A stretch of DNA of 64,000 nt from Paracyclopina nana (Eukaryota > Arthropoda > Copepoda > Cyclopoida > Cyclopettidae): contig JAGUCH010000007.1 in NCBI GenBank assembly GCA_019096065.1, positions 1,820,501 through 1,884,500 of the forward strand, written 5' to 3'. Within the stretch, counting starts at the first letter, position 1; the number at the start of each line of letters is the position of its first letter. Positions 53,310 through 64,000 of this stretch are shown one piece after another. Both the position numbers and the translations under genes were made by a program. Below the pieces are notes generated by a model. It did no database searches. It saw only the letters and a list, made by a program, of their open reading frames with translations, and was not told the DNA's origin.

Positions 53310-54554
53310 ATGGTTGCTGGGTCGAAACAAAATGCAGTCGGCGGCCTCCTTTTGTTGGTGGCTGGACAAGTTCTTGCCACAGCTGTCGATCCCAACTTGC
53401 CCTACAATTTTGCAAGCACTGTGGAGCAATACGAGACTTGTTGGGAGAGATGCTTCCAAATTGAGGATACTGATTACGAGAGGTTCAGGGAGATCTATGA
53501 CGACCTTTATCGCATGGGCATGGAGGGAAGAAGGCTGAAGAACATTTATGGAGTCAATGGCACAGCCTTGATGCTGGACTCCACTTTGGCAGCTTTTCAC
53601 TCGGATGCAGCTGCAGTTTTGGACGCAGAGGACCAAGCTGCCAGCATTTGGCAGCTTCAGAAGGATTTGGCTGCCATCGCTGCCTTCTTGATAGGCTCCG
53701 ACAATGACCATAATCCCTTCTACATCACTCAGTTCAACGAGGCTAGCGCTTAGTACGTACGATAGATAACTTTAAATCACCCGAGTGAAACTTTGCGCGG
53801 CCGAGCAGTAGCGAGGTCTGAAGTTTCATGCAGATTGTCCCATTTCCGAGCTTCCAGATGAACTGAGCCTATTTTTCTAAGGCCTCAAAAATGGGGTCAA
53901 ATTAGAAAGTTTAGAAATAATTCAATTTTTGTGCTATAGTGGTTGTGATGAAATGCAATGCTTGGATGCTTGTGAGGTGGATTATAGCATTGAGAATTTG
54001 CTTGACAACCTCCAAACTGAGGTCACTTCATCTCGCAAGGGCAACGTTGAGGCTGCTTGTGGACTGTCAAAACGATACATGCAATCCACTGAATGCACTG
54101 CAACTCCACGCAACGAAATGGCCATTGCTTTCTTGAACAGCAACATTTGGAGCAAGCTTGACAGCAGCTCTTCCTCCAGCAGCAGTGAAAGCATGGAATA
54201 CAGCCAAGGGCCTTGCTTTGCTCATTTTGACACCAGATATGCAGTTGGCACTCATGCAGCTGGCTGGGAAGAAATTGAGGAATTCAGCACCAATTCTGCC
54301 AAGGGCTTTTATGTATGCAAAACAATCCAATGTTATTTCAAATATTCAATCATCATTTTTCTTGGCAGATTCATGATAATGAGTACACCATGATTGCTGC
54401 CAAGACCTTGAGACAATGCTTGAGCAACAGGTGTTGCCCAACCACTGCTACATTCTGGACTGCTCCAAGCGTGGCAAACTGCAAAATTACATCCGGACCT
54501 TATGGAGATACTGAGACTGGCTATCCCAATCATGCTGGAATAGGCGGACCTTGA
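53310..54554 (+). CDS. Secreted Cys-rich protein, copy B
   Basis: Three exons, 53310-53752, 53940-54312 and 54369-54554, give 333 residues. ATG 53310 starts a signal peptide (GGLLLLVAGQVLATA). Family landmarks: CWERCFQIEDTDYERF, DDLYRMGMEGRRLK, NGTALMLDSTLAAFH, DNDHNPFYITQFNE, CDEMQCLDACEVDY, NVEAACGLSKRYM, FDTRYAVGTHAAGWEE, NRCCPTTATFW and CKITSGPYGDTE. An eight-residue Ser run lies at the position of the His run in copy A. It lies about 0.9 kb from copy C in the same orientation. Exon 1 corresponds to exons 1-2 of copy A and exon 2 to exons 3-4 of copy A. Confidence 0.82.
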
Positions 54555-55442
54555 ATTGACATTCAACCACTATTTTTGTTATTTTTTGTGTAATGGAGTA
54601 ATTGACCATTTTACGCTAATGATTTTGATGTAGATGCTTGATTACTCCATTTTATGCTATTTTTTAAGTACTGATATACTCATTGATGATTAAAGAAATG
54701 CCATTTGTTTTACTAATTTGAATTAAGCATGCTTTGCTGTTTTCTTTTTTTGAGACTTCATAATACATGCATGCCTATGATAAAGGTGCATAAATGGGAA
54801 GATAAAAGCAAACACATTGTTTGTAGAATCAGATAATGCTTGTTTTTGTTGACTTGTGAAAATGTCGTCAAATGAAGATAAGATTTGAGTGTCTGGCCAA
54901 TAACCTTAGCAATATTCAGAATTTAGGTCATCAAAGTTCTACATTCTTTCTTCATCAATCCAGCAAAATTATTACTCTTTGTGGAGTGGCATATATGAAT
55001 GTTTGATTTTTGTGCAACATTTGGAGCACAGTTGCTATACCTTGTGATCGATTGTAAATCACTCCTTACACTGTTTAGTTATAGTTGAACAACTGTGAAG
55101 AAGGATGTTTCCCTCGGCTTTTTCTATGAAATGTAGGTTTAGTTCAGGTGTTTTGTCGCTGCCACTCTAGATGGCGCCACTGTTGGGAGTGTAAAATACC
55201 AGAAGTGGATATTTTCGCTATTAACACTTTTGGGCACTTTTGACAATTGAATGGCGAAAATAGTTTCGTCTCACGCCCAATTTCCGCCGAACTAATCGCT
55301 ACGCCATCTAGCGGATTATTACTGTTTAAAAGCCTTTATCTGATGTTCTGCTTAAATCGAAATAATCCTTTATAGGTGGTTTTTAGTTCTATATGAAGCT
55401 GTACTAAAGGTTTTAACTAACCACAGTCCTCTCTGAAAAACA
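54555..55442. other. Spacer between copies B and C
   Basis: No gene seen. It contains a short inverted-repeat element at about 55163-55315, listed separately. Confidence 0.5.
55163..55315. repeat. MITE-like element with GCGCCATCTAG-type ends
   Basis: Left end CTCTAGATGGCGCCAC and right end TACGCCATCTAGCGG are near-complementary, about 150 bp apart, with no coding sequence. A related short sequence lies inside the copy C intron at 56336-56392. Confidence 0.55.
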
Positions 55443-56739
55443 ATGAGAGCATATTATTTAGCCTGCTTTTGTCTCATTGGTGCTCACTTGTCATTGGCTG
55501 ATCCATCAGACAGAGTTCTTGATTTGCCCTTTGACTCTTCCAATTCTTCCCAAAGTGAGCTTTGCTGGGAAAGATGTCTCCAAGTGGATGACACTGACTA
55601 TGAAAGGTTCAGAGAAGTCTATCAAGACTTTTATCAAATTGGAGTGGAGACAAGAAAACTCAAGAATCTCAATGGAGTCAATGGAACAGCAATGCTGATT
55701 GATTCCACTTTGGCTGCATTTCACTCATCCAGGCCCAATTTGGATGCTGATGACAAAGCTCAGGCCATTTGGCAATTTCAGCTAGACTTAACTGCCATAA
55801 TTGCCTTCCTGACTGGAGCTGATAATGACCATAATCCTTTTTATCTCTTGCAGTTTAATGAGGAGAGTGCATAGTAAGCCACAAAAAAAATTCAATGTTT
55901 ACCCATCTAAAGATAAAAATACAACATTGACCCATATATTTTATTCAGCACCTGCGATGAGTTCCAATGCCTGGATGCTTGTGAAGTGGACTCTCTTTTG
56001 CAGCCAGCAACCTTCCAAATCCAGACTGGAATCAATTCTCACAAAAGAGGCAACGTGGAGGCTGCATGTGCTCTTGCCAAACGAGAAATGGACGCAGTGG
56101 ATTGCTCCAATTCCAGCCTTGCAAATCAAATGGCCATTTCTACCTTGAACAGTGACATTTGGAGCCTTATGATCAAGGCTGAAGAGGCTAAAGTTGAGGA
56201 AGAAGTGACTGAAATCCCTGCTTATAGTCCATGCCTGGATCATTTCAAGACTAGATTTGCTGTTGGAACACATGCAGCCAGTTGGGACTCCATCAACTCA
56301 TTTGGAGATGCAAATGGAGCCTATGTAAGTAAAAAACCGCTAGAGGGCGCTGCTTGCTTCAAACAGGAAGCAGAAGCAAAGCGCCATCTGGAACGTTTAA
56401 GCGCATTAGTCATATGTCCACTTTAAAAATTCTTCAATTGCAAAGTTTACAATATTTTTAAATTAGGAACTAAATAATACTCCTGTTATAAAATGGCCAA
56501 ACGCAATTTCAGTTGGAGAGGAACTAACATGATTTTAATTTTCTTGAAAGGTTCATGACAATGAATACACAATGGCAGCAGCAAGAGCTTTGAGGAGTTG
56601 CCTATCAAGCCGATGTTGCCCAACTGGAACTGCTTACACATGGTGGAGACAAGATATCGCTGGAAGCACCTGCAAAATTACTGTTGGCAGTCATGGAGAA
56701 TCCGAAACAGTCTTTACTGGCTATGGAAATGGACCTTGA
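55443..56739 (+). CDS. Secreted Cys-rich protein, copy C
   Basis: Three exons, 55443-55873, 55949-56324 and 56551-56739, give 331 residues. A signal peptide (YYLACFCLIGAHLSLA) opens the protein. Landmarks follow copies A and B: CWERCLQVDDTDYERF, REVYQDFYQIGVETRKLK, NGTAMLIDSTLAAFH, DNDHNPFYLLQFNEES, CDEFQCLDACEVDS, NVEAACALAKREM, FKTRFAVGTHAASWDS, SSRCCPTGTAY and CKITVGSHGESE. Exon structure equals copy B, consistent with tandem duplication. The polyadenylation signal is probably AATAAA near 56952. Intron 2 holds a MITE-like insert. No function is known to me; extracellular location is inferred. Confidence 0.82.
56336..56392. repeat. Short MITE-like insert in intron 2 of copy C
   Basis: CCGCTAGAGGGCGCTGCTT at the left and AAGCAAAGCGCCATCTGG at the right are near-complementary ends of a short insertion. 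The end motif is the same GCGCCATCT type as at 55163-55315. Confidence 0.5.
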
Positions 56740-56979
56740 AATCATCGGAAAATTATAAATCTCTACGCACGCTCAATTTCTTAACTTTTCATAGTTTATT
56801 TCAATGCATGGCCATTCTTAGCTGGTTCTGGGAATGGAATTTTTTTATGAAATACAAACATTTTTTCAGGCTTTTTGAATCCATACACTTGATCATGTGC
56901 GTTCAATGATTGGTATGAGCGGATAAAATCAGATGCTACAAGTGTGTATCAAATAAATATATACTGTTTATTTTGCTTT

Positions 56980-57721
56980 TCATTTGGTAGGGACAAACTT
57001 GAATGTAAATTCAATGCAGCCAACTTTTTTGTCTGGGGTTGACCGTCCATAAAAAGTTCCCTTGGCCTCATAAGATCCCTAAAACGGAAATTGCATCAAG
57101 TTCCGAATTATGGCGAAATCGACTGCAGCGCCACCTCTGCTTATAGCGGCGAAAATTGTAAACAATTACCTTCATTAGGTTGTTGAGTAGCCCGAAATCA
57201 GGCACTTGCATTTTCAAGCCTTTCAAGTTGAAGTCTCCTTGCAATAAAGGACAAGAGCAAGGCTGGCCTTCAGGGAAAGATGGGCAGAAAGTGTCAGCAT
57301 TCAAGTCAATCACCTTGCAAATATCATATTCACTAAAAGGAGAAGTAATCAAATCATGTACATCATCTATTTGTTTTCTTACCATGACCCAAGACCGTTC
57401 AGGCAAGGGACATCAAGGGGAAATGGCTCTTGCTTGACAAGGTCTAGCTTGATGACCAAGTCATTGGGCAAATCTTCGTGCAAGAAAGTGTGAAGATTCA
57501 TTTCAATTTCACCAGGAATTGGCACTTCATCAGGACTGGAGCCATCAAGGATTTCCATTGGAGCATTTTCATATCCATCTGTAGTTTATTCTGTTTAGCA
57601 ATGGATTTTTTATTGTTAAGTGCTATTTATTACCACAAACTTTGAGGGCCTTGATGGCTGGCCTCAATTTCATGGCAGAGGAGCCAGCGATGAGAATAAA
57701 AAATGCAATGAATGCCTTCAT
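56980..57721 (-). CDS. ML-domain lipid-binding protein, GM2-activator-like
   Basis: Four exons on the minus strand, 57634-57721, 57383-57578, 57170-57332 and 56980-57078, give 181 residues. ATG 57721 opens a signal peptide (KAFIAFFILIAGSSA). The mature protein has the ML/GM2A pattern: an N-terminal CG, a strand-rich middle (EIEMNLHTFLH, LVIKLDL), CLNGLGSCEYDIC, then the Cys cluster CPSFPEGQPCSCPLLQGDFNL, VPDFG, and a final GSYEAKGTFYG...VGCIEFTFKF. Length and Cys spacing match the ganglioside GM2 activator branch of the ML family rather than NPC2. Such proteins bind single lipids and present them to enzymes in lysosomes or extracellular fluid; the ligand here is unknown. It is convergent with copy C, about 240 bp between stops. 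Confidence 0.82.
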
Positions 57722-58568
57722 TTTTCCAAATGTGAGTGAGTCAAGATTCCTTTGACAAATGTGAATTAAGAGTTTCAAATCCCCTCTCTTTTATAGAGAT
57801 TTTTTATCTATTGTGCTCCCTCGAAATTGTTTATTCACAATTTTGTTTATTGGGGTTTTGGCCTGACCTACAACCTTTTTACAGGCCAAGATCATCCGAA
57901 TTATGGGATATTTTTAACTAATATATTTACAGCCTTAATAAATTAATTATGATTTGAGCATTCGTATATACTGAACTTGCTTATATATAATGGGAATTTG
58001 GGTCAAAGTTGCTGAATATGAAAGCCATTTAGGAATTTTTAACATGCAACATATAGATGAGTGGGGCCTTCAGTTGTTTACTGGAGTGTTGATTTATTTG
58101 CATAAATATTAGTTGCTTAGTAGACCTAATCTTATCCCATATAATCCTTATACAAGAACGGAGGACATGTAAGCCAACTATAGATGTTGCTTCCAAGGGC
58201 GAGTGATTCTTGAGTATTCATTGACCGATAGCAGTTCACCTTTATGTAACTGCAAATGACCTCATTTCTAAAGTACGGCTAATTCTTGAAATAAGTAAGC
58301 TCAAAAGTTATTGTTAGACTTTCTGATTTTTCGATTTTTTCACATTGTTTTTGCGCGTCGACATGATGCTAAATGACATCTGGTTTTAATCATACAAATG
58401 CTGTGAAAATAACTCTGATATTCTGGAAATCAAATAAGCAAAAGCTTCAAGGTATTCACCTTTTCGTAGCTTTAGTTGCTGAAGCTGACAAAACCAGTTT
58501 TCACACTGTAGCTATATCTACTGCTCTGATACAAAGCAAAACATCACTCTCAACATCGGAGAACTAAA
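57722..58568. promoter_or_regulatory. Divergent intergenic region, ML-domain gene and ACMSD
   Basis: AT-rich 847 bp between two divergent genes; it must hold both promoters. I see no gene or repeat in it. Confidence 0.45.
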
Positions 58569-59796
58569 ATGAAGCTAGATATTCACAACCATATTCTGCC
58601 AGAAAGTTGGCCCAGCCTCGAAAAGGCATCATTAACAATTATACACAATTTAGGTGCTTTAGCGTCAAAGTAATTACCTTAATTATAGAGGTATGGATAT
58701 GGAGGCTGGGTGCAATTGGAGAAATCCGCTGACTGTAAGCACAATGAGGCTGATATGATGAAAGATGGCAAATTCTTCAGAAGAATCCAATCTGACTGTT
58801 GGAGTCCTCAAGCCAGGATTGCTGACATGGATCGAGACGGAGTGACAGTTCAGGCCTTGTCCACGGTGCCTGTCATGTTCAGCTATTGGGCCAAGCCTGA
58901 GGACACTCTGGACCTCTCCAGACTACTCAACAACGACTTGGCCTCGACGGTGAGCAAATATCCCAAACGATTTGTCGGCTTGGGAACGATTCCAATGCAA
59001 GCTCCGGAATTAGCTGTGGAGGAGATGAAAAGAGCCTCTGTGGATCTCAAAATGCCAGGATTCCAAATCGGATCGCACGTGGGCGAATGGAATCTGGACG
59101 CCAAGGAGTTGTACCCAATTTACAAAACTGCCGAGGATCTAGGAGCTGCCTTGTTTGTCCACCCTTGGGGAATGCAAATGGGAGGCAGGCAATCGAAATT
59201 CTGGATGCCCTGGCTAGTTGGTAATTGGTGCAACCATGATGGCCTAATTGAATTCGATCAAATATTAGTTTTTAGGAATGCCAGCAGAGACTGCAACTGC
59301 TATCGTTTCACTACTCATGGGAGGCATTTTGGACAGGTTCCCAAGGCTGAAAATCTGCTTTGCTCATGGAGGTGGCTCTTTCCCTTTCACTGTGGGCCGC
59401 ATTGAGCACGGCTACAATGTGAGACCGGATTTGTGTGCTGTCGAGTGTGATCAAAGCCCCAGGTCGTTTCTAGGGCGATTCTACACGGATTCACTTGTGC
59501 ATGACGTAAATGCTCTGCAGCTTCTCGTCGACGTTATCGGTCAGGTAAATCACTGATCCTTTTGCTGATGCACATGTGCAATCCTAAATCAACAACATCA
59601 TCCCGTTTGCGCGTAGGACAAGGTGATTTTAGGTACTGACTATCCGTTCCCTTTGGGAGAAGTGCATGGCTTTGGAGGGGCGTATCCTGGAAAGGTCATT
59701 GATGAGTGTTCAAGCTGGGATGACAAGCTCAAAAGGAAGCTCTTTTTTGACAATGGCATGGAGTTTTTAGGCCTGGATCCCTCGCAGTATTCTTGA
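58569..59796 (+). CDS. ACMSD: 2-amino-3-carboxymuconate-6-semialdehyde decarboxylase (ACMSD)
   Basis: Four exons, 58569-58625, 58689-59220, 59276-59544 and 59617-59796, give 345 residues, close to the 336 of human ACMSD. The N-terminal [11 protein letters not shown] carries the zinc-binding H-x-H of the amidohydrolase fold. Further landmarks: [54 protein letters not shown] (zinc His), [15 protein letters not shown] (catalytic His region), [10 protein letters not shown] and [11 protein letters not shown] (zinc Asp). The enzyme decarboxylates ACMS in the kynurenine pathway, diverting tryptophan catabolism from quinolinate/NAD synthesis toward picolinate and glutarate. Intron 1 has a GC donor (AAG|GCATCA...TATAG). 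All catalytic landmarks are present. It is convergent with the carrier gene, 105 bp between stops. Confidence 0.95.
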
Positions 59797-59901
59797 AAAT
59801 ATTGTAAAAGTGGAGCGTTTAAATTCCTCTCTTTATTTTTGCTCTCTGTGCGCGCTCCTCCATGATCACTAAAGCTCATCACTATAATAATATGTGGCAG
59901 C

Positions 59902-60898
59902 TTAAAGACCACCTCCTTTGGCATCCTTGATGCCAAGGACTTGGATCTTGTACTGCTTATTCATCTGCTCCAAGAAGATGAACGTCAAAACGGTGTGCGG
60001 GCCCAGCCTAAAGTAATAAGGCGTGAATCCTTTCCACAGGGCAGTGATGCCTTCATTCCTGACCACCTTGAGGATCACATCCAATGCTCCCTTGTACTCG
60101 GGCTTGCCATCAACGAACTTTTGGTTCTGTATCCTCGTTTTGGCAATGTCCACTGGCATTGAAGCTGCAGTTGTCACGAGGCCAGAAAACATGGAGGCCA
60201 AAAAGTGGCAGAAAATCCCATCTTTGACATAGCCAGTCTGCAAGATGCCTTGCTTGGCTTGCGAGTAGGATGCCAATTGGGCAGCATTGACTACCATCGC
60301 TCTTCCCATGGTTGGAATGGCACCTCTCCACAATGCAGTGAGGCCTTCTTCTCTGAAAATTCGAGCAAGAGCATCGATCACGTTTTTGTAGTTTCGTCTC
60401 TGGTCCGCGGGCAGATTTCCATCCGAGGTCATTCTGATGAGGGCAACCTCAGCAGGGGTGCCGACGAAAGCTCCAGAGGCTCCAGCAGCTACACCGAGAG
60501 CTGCCTTCATGAAAAAACCAGGCGGGGATCCATCTTTGCCAGAGAAAGTCTCAAAGAGCCACGTGTAGATACCCAGCCTTGTTGTCGTGTATGTGGCTTG
60601 ACGAAGAAGGCCAGCGCTAAGACCAGTATAGAGTGTTGTGAAGCCTTCGTTTTTCACCACGTTCAAGAGAACTGAACCCGACGATGGCCTCGGTCCTCCT
60701 GCAGAAGACTTCATCACTTGCATTCTGTTCTTGACCAAGTCCAAAGGTTGGACAAAGCATGTGGCTGCCATTCTGAAAATTGGACAAATTATGCAAATGT
60801 CTCAAAAGTGAGATAAAAGACAATTCTTACCCAGCTGTGCCACCAAAGAGGAATTTGATTCCATTAGGAATCGAGGCTGGTTGAGGGCTTGCAGACAT
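59902..60898 (-). CDS. SLC25A11: Mitochondrial 2-oxoglutarate/malate carrier (SLC25A11)
   Basis: Two exons, 60831-60898 and 59902-60772, give 312 residues, matching the 314 of the human carrier. Three mitochondrial carrier repeats are visible, each with a Px[DE]xx[KR] motif: QPLDLVKNRMQV, TPAEVALIRMTSDG and MPVDIAKTRIQNQ, followed by EGxxxLxxG motifs (NEGFTTLYTGL, EEGLTALWRGAIPTMGRAMVVNAAQLASYSQ, NEGITALWKGFTPYYFRLGPHTVLTFIFLEQ). The long conserved blocks identify the oxoglutarate carrier rather than the dicarboxylate carrier. It exchanges 2-oxoglutarate for malate across the inner mitochondrial membrane in the malate-aspartate shuttle. Exon 1 encodes 22 residues and is divided from exon 2 by a 58-nt intron. 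Confidence 0.95.
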
Positions 60899-63184
<2,286 letters not shown>

Positions 63185-64000
63185 ATCTCCTCAACTTAAA
63201 CAAAGCGGATAGGCCAAAACGAAGTCAAGGCATTTAACATCCGAAAGCACCATTTTTTCTAGCCCTACATCCTTTAGTCATCCAAACATGAGATGGACAG
63301 TCATTATTTCCCTGGTTTTAACAGATCTGGTCGATTATTTGCAGCAACTAGAAATATGAAATAATAAATGTCCGATTTGCTTGTTCGCTAAAAAAGCAGT
63401 TTATTCGGATGTACTGTAAAAAGTCCGCGATGTGAAATGTCCAGATAAAAAAGTCCAGATACTAAAAGTCCGCTCATATAAACACCAGATATCATAAGTC
63501 CTTTTATGTGAAGACTGGATGTCTAAAGTCCCAATTTTTATAAAAGACCATAAATACAAAAATATGAACCTTAATACAAGTAGATTAAAAAGTTTATCTA
63601 TATCTTCTTGTGATTCTAATTTTAACTCTTGGATTGTGTTCTGCTCAAGGGAATATCAAATGGTACTGATGTTATCATTTGAGGGATGAGATTCTAAAGG
63701 ATCCTATTAAATCTTTAATGAAGATCTATGAAGCCTTAAGACTTGAATTTGTGGAAAGGCTGACCCAAGAAATTTTCTTTTACTAATTATTAGTTTATTG
63801 ATCCCCATTACCAGTCCTTAAAGCCATTACCAGTCCATAAGGCCAATGAACTTGAACAAGGAACTGAAGATACATCGGACTTCAGCCCTGTTTTACAAAG
63901 TAGCCAATTTCCAATTGAACAAGTCAGAAAAAGCGAATAAATATAGAAGACTCTTTCATTGATAAGCCAAACATTATTCAATCAAAGCAGCATCGGTAAC
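63185..64000. other. GAPDH 3' UTR and downstream sequence
   Basis: AATAAA at 63363-63368 ends the gene. At 63415-63525 the motif AGTCC (often AAAAGTCC or ATAAGTCC) recurs about six times with 15-25 bp spacing, a small degenerate repeat. No gene is visible after this. Confidence 0.5.

Overview
The window is nuclear DNA of an invertebrate animal, most likely an arthropod (a springtail or small crustacean would fit; I cannot resolve further). Evidence: spliced genes with very short GT-AG introns (mostly 44-65 nt), animal-type genes (a ZMYM protein with MYM fingers, ACMSD, a GM2-activator/ML-domain protein, the SLC25A11 oxoglutarate carrier, GAPDH), AATAAA signals, and BEL/Pao and Gypsy retrotransposons.

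Layout. 1-10.7 kb holds host genes: Ctf8 (minus), a six-exon ZMYM-like gene (plus, divergent from Ctf8), the first copy (A) of an unrecognised secreted cysteine-rich family, and an unrecognised eight-exon gene (minus) for a probable nuclear protein. 11.33-21.30 kb is a BEL/Pao LTR retrotransposon in minus orientation (TE1; 184-bp LTRs, 5-bp duplication catgt). 21.74-51.18 kb is a second BEL/Pao element in plus orientation (TE2; 294-bp LTRs, duplication aaagt) with an intact 2501-residue gag-pol. TE2's 3' LTR is cut by a foldback-like DNA element (33355-50951; duplication ctact) whose two ends carry inverted arrays of a 19-bp repeat. That element is interrupted by a Gypsy-type element with an envelope-like gene (36193-49017; duplication tatt), and the Gypsy envelope gene is itself interrupted by a non-autonomous LTR element (38770-41213; duplication cccgg). 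This gives a stack of four elements. LTR pairs look identical by eye in TE2, the Gypsy and the innermost element, and differ at one site in TE1, so the pile-up is recent.

The host sequence on the two sides of TE2 fits one small gene for a multi-pass membrane protein (minus strand; exons at 51.9, 51.5-51.9 and 21.5-21.7 kb), with TE2 in its last intron. 53.3-64 kb is host sequence again: copies B and C of the secreted family in tandem, the ML-domain gene, ACMSD, the oxoglutarate carrier and GAPDH.

The most unusual observation is that both BEL/Pao elements, on opposite strands and with different gag-pol sequences, carry a long extra ORF after pol. The two ORFs share a recognisable order of parts: a region that resembles a catalytically degenerate RNase D (DEDD 3'-5' exonuclease) fold, followed by C-terminal zinc-knuckle motifs. 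Second is the three-member secreted Cys-rich family, for which I know no described relative.
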